64,000 nucleotides of DNA from Chrysomallon squamiferum (taxonomy: Eukaryota; Mollusca; Gastropoda; Neomphalida; Peltospiridae). This document shows positions 63,894-64,000 of the stretch, piece by piece (positions within the stretch are counted from its first letter, which is position 1; each line of letters opens with the position of its first letter). The translations under genes were made by a program, and so were the position numbers. The notes beneath the pieces are model-generated. The model searched no databases. It worked only from the letters and a program-made list of their open reading frames with translations, and was not told where the DNA came from. The stretch covers positions 6,889,719-6,953,718 of the forward strand of contig CM022676.1 in assembly GCA_012295275.1 (NCBI GenBank). The letters are read 5' to 3'.

Positions 63894-64000
63894 ATGTTTG
63901 TGCCTGATGGCAAACAGGATGTGGTGCGTGATTTTCAGCCGGAAGTTTTAGAAATAAACATCGAGCAGACATCTATTTCCTCTCATCATCTCCATCATCT
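63894..64000 (+). CDS. Possible first coding exon, truncated by the window end
   Basis: An ATG opens a frame of 35 codons to the window edge (MFVPDGKQDVVRDFQPEVLE and onward through EINIEQTS and a His-rich stretch). The sequence is much less AT-rich than the rest of the window and lies downstream of a promoter-like stretch. It is divergent from ATP5PF. In mammals ATP5PF shares a bidirectional promoter with GABPA, whose N-terminus has a similar acidic EELIEIEIDGT stretch; that makes GABPA a candidate, but too little sequence is visible to call it. It could also be untranslated sequence. Confidence 0.35.
   Translation, partial: MFVPDGKQDVVRDFQPEVLEINIEQTSISSHHLHH

Noticed and set aside
63679-63972. 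97-codon minus-strand frame at the window end
   Set aside because: Antisense to the promoter-like stretch and the candidate plus-strand start; no domain, no signal peptide, and it runs through the E-box region.

Overview
The window looks like animal nuclear DNA. It is very AT-rich and packed with microsatellites. Genes are split into many short exons with GT/AG introns, and there are no operons, ribosome binding sites, CRISPR arrays or tRNAs that I can support. Gene content (two invertebrate-type SLC6 transporters, ZPR1, TOMM40, a Ly6 protein, mitochondrial ATP synthase coupling factor 6) and intron sizes of a few hundred bases to 2 kb suggest a lophotrochozoan, perhaps a mollusc. The taxon is an inference. 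Most long open frames in this window are artefacts of simple repeats; the real genes had to be assembled exon by exon.

Layout. 1-3722: upstream and 5' region of the first transporter, with microsatellites and a duplicated 150-bp block. 3723-13793 (+): 14-exon SLC6 amino-acid transporter (637 aa). 13794-20924: intergenic, with 3'-UTR repeats and local tandem duplications. 20925-29134 (-): a second 14-exon SLC6 transporter (643 aa) with the same intron positions and phases, tail-to-tail with the first. 30934-38713 (-): ZPR1 in 14 exons (443 aa), containing two introns with minor-spliceosome (U12) signals, one AT-AC and one GT-AG. 39945-44127 (+): TOMM40 in 7 exons (333 aa), head-to-head with ZPR1. 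48857-49778 (-): three-exon Ly6/uPAR protein whose reading frame is broken by one base. 50989-56114 (+): 11-exon SPFH/band-7-like protein with a C-terminal coiled coil and a second possible one-base break at its end. 58657-60837 (-): ATP5PF with an unusual acidic C-terminal extension. 63894-64000 (+): possible first coding exon of a divergent neighbour of ATP5PF, speculatively GABPA.

The genes do not form one pathway. TOMM40 and ATP5PF both serve mitochondria (protein import and ATP synthase). The two SLC6 genes are clearly an old inverted duplicate. The most interesting signals are the two U12-type introns in ZPR1, introns of the first SLC6 gene that carry decayed tandem copies of the neighbouring exon-intron junctions, ion-site substitutions shared by both transporters, and the frame-broken Ly6 gene.
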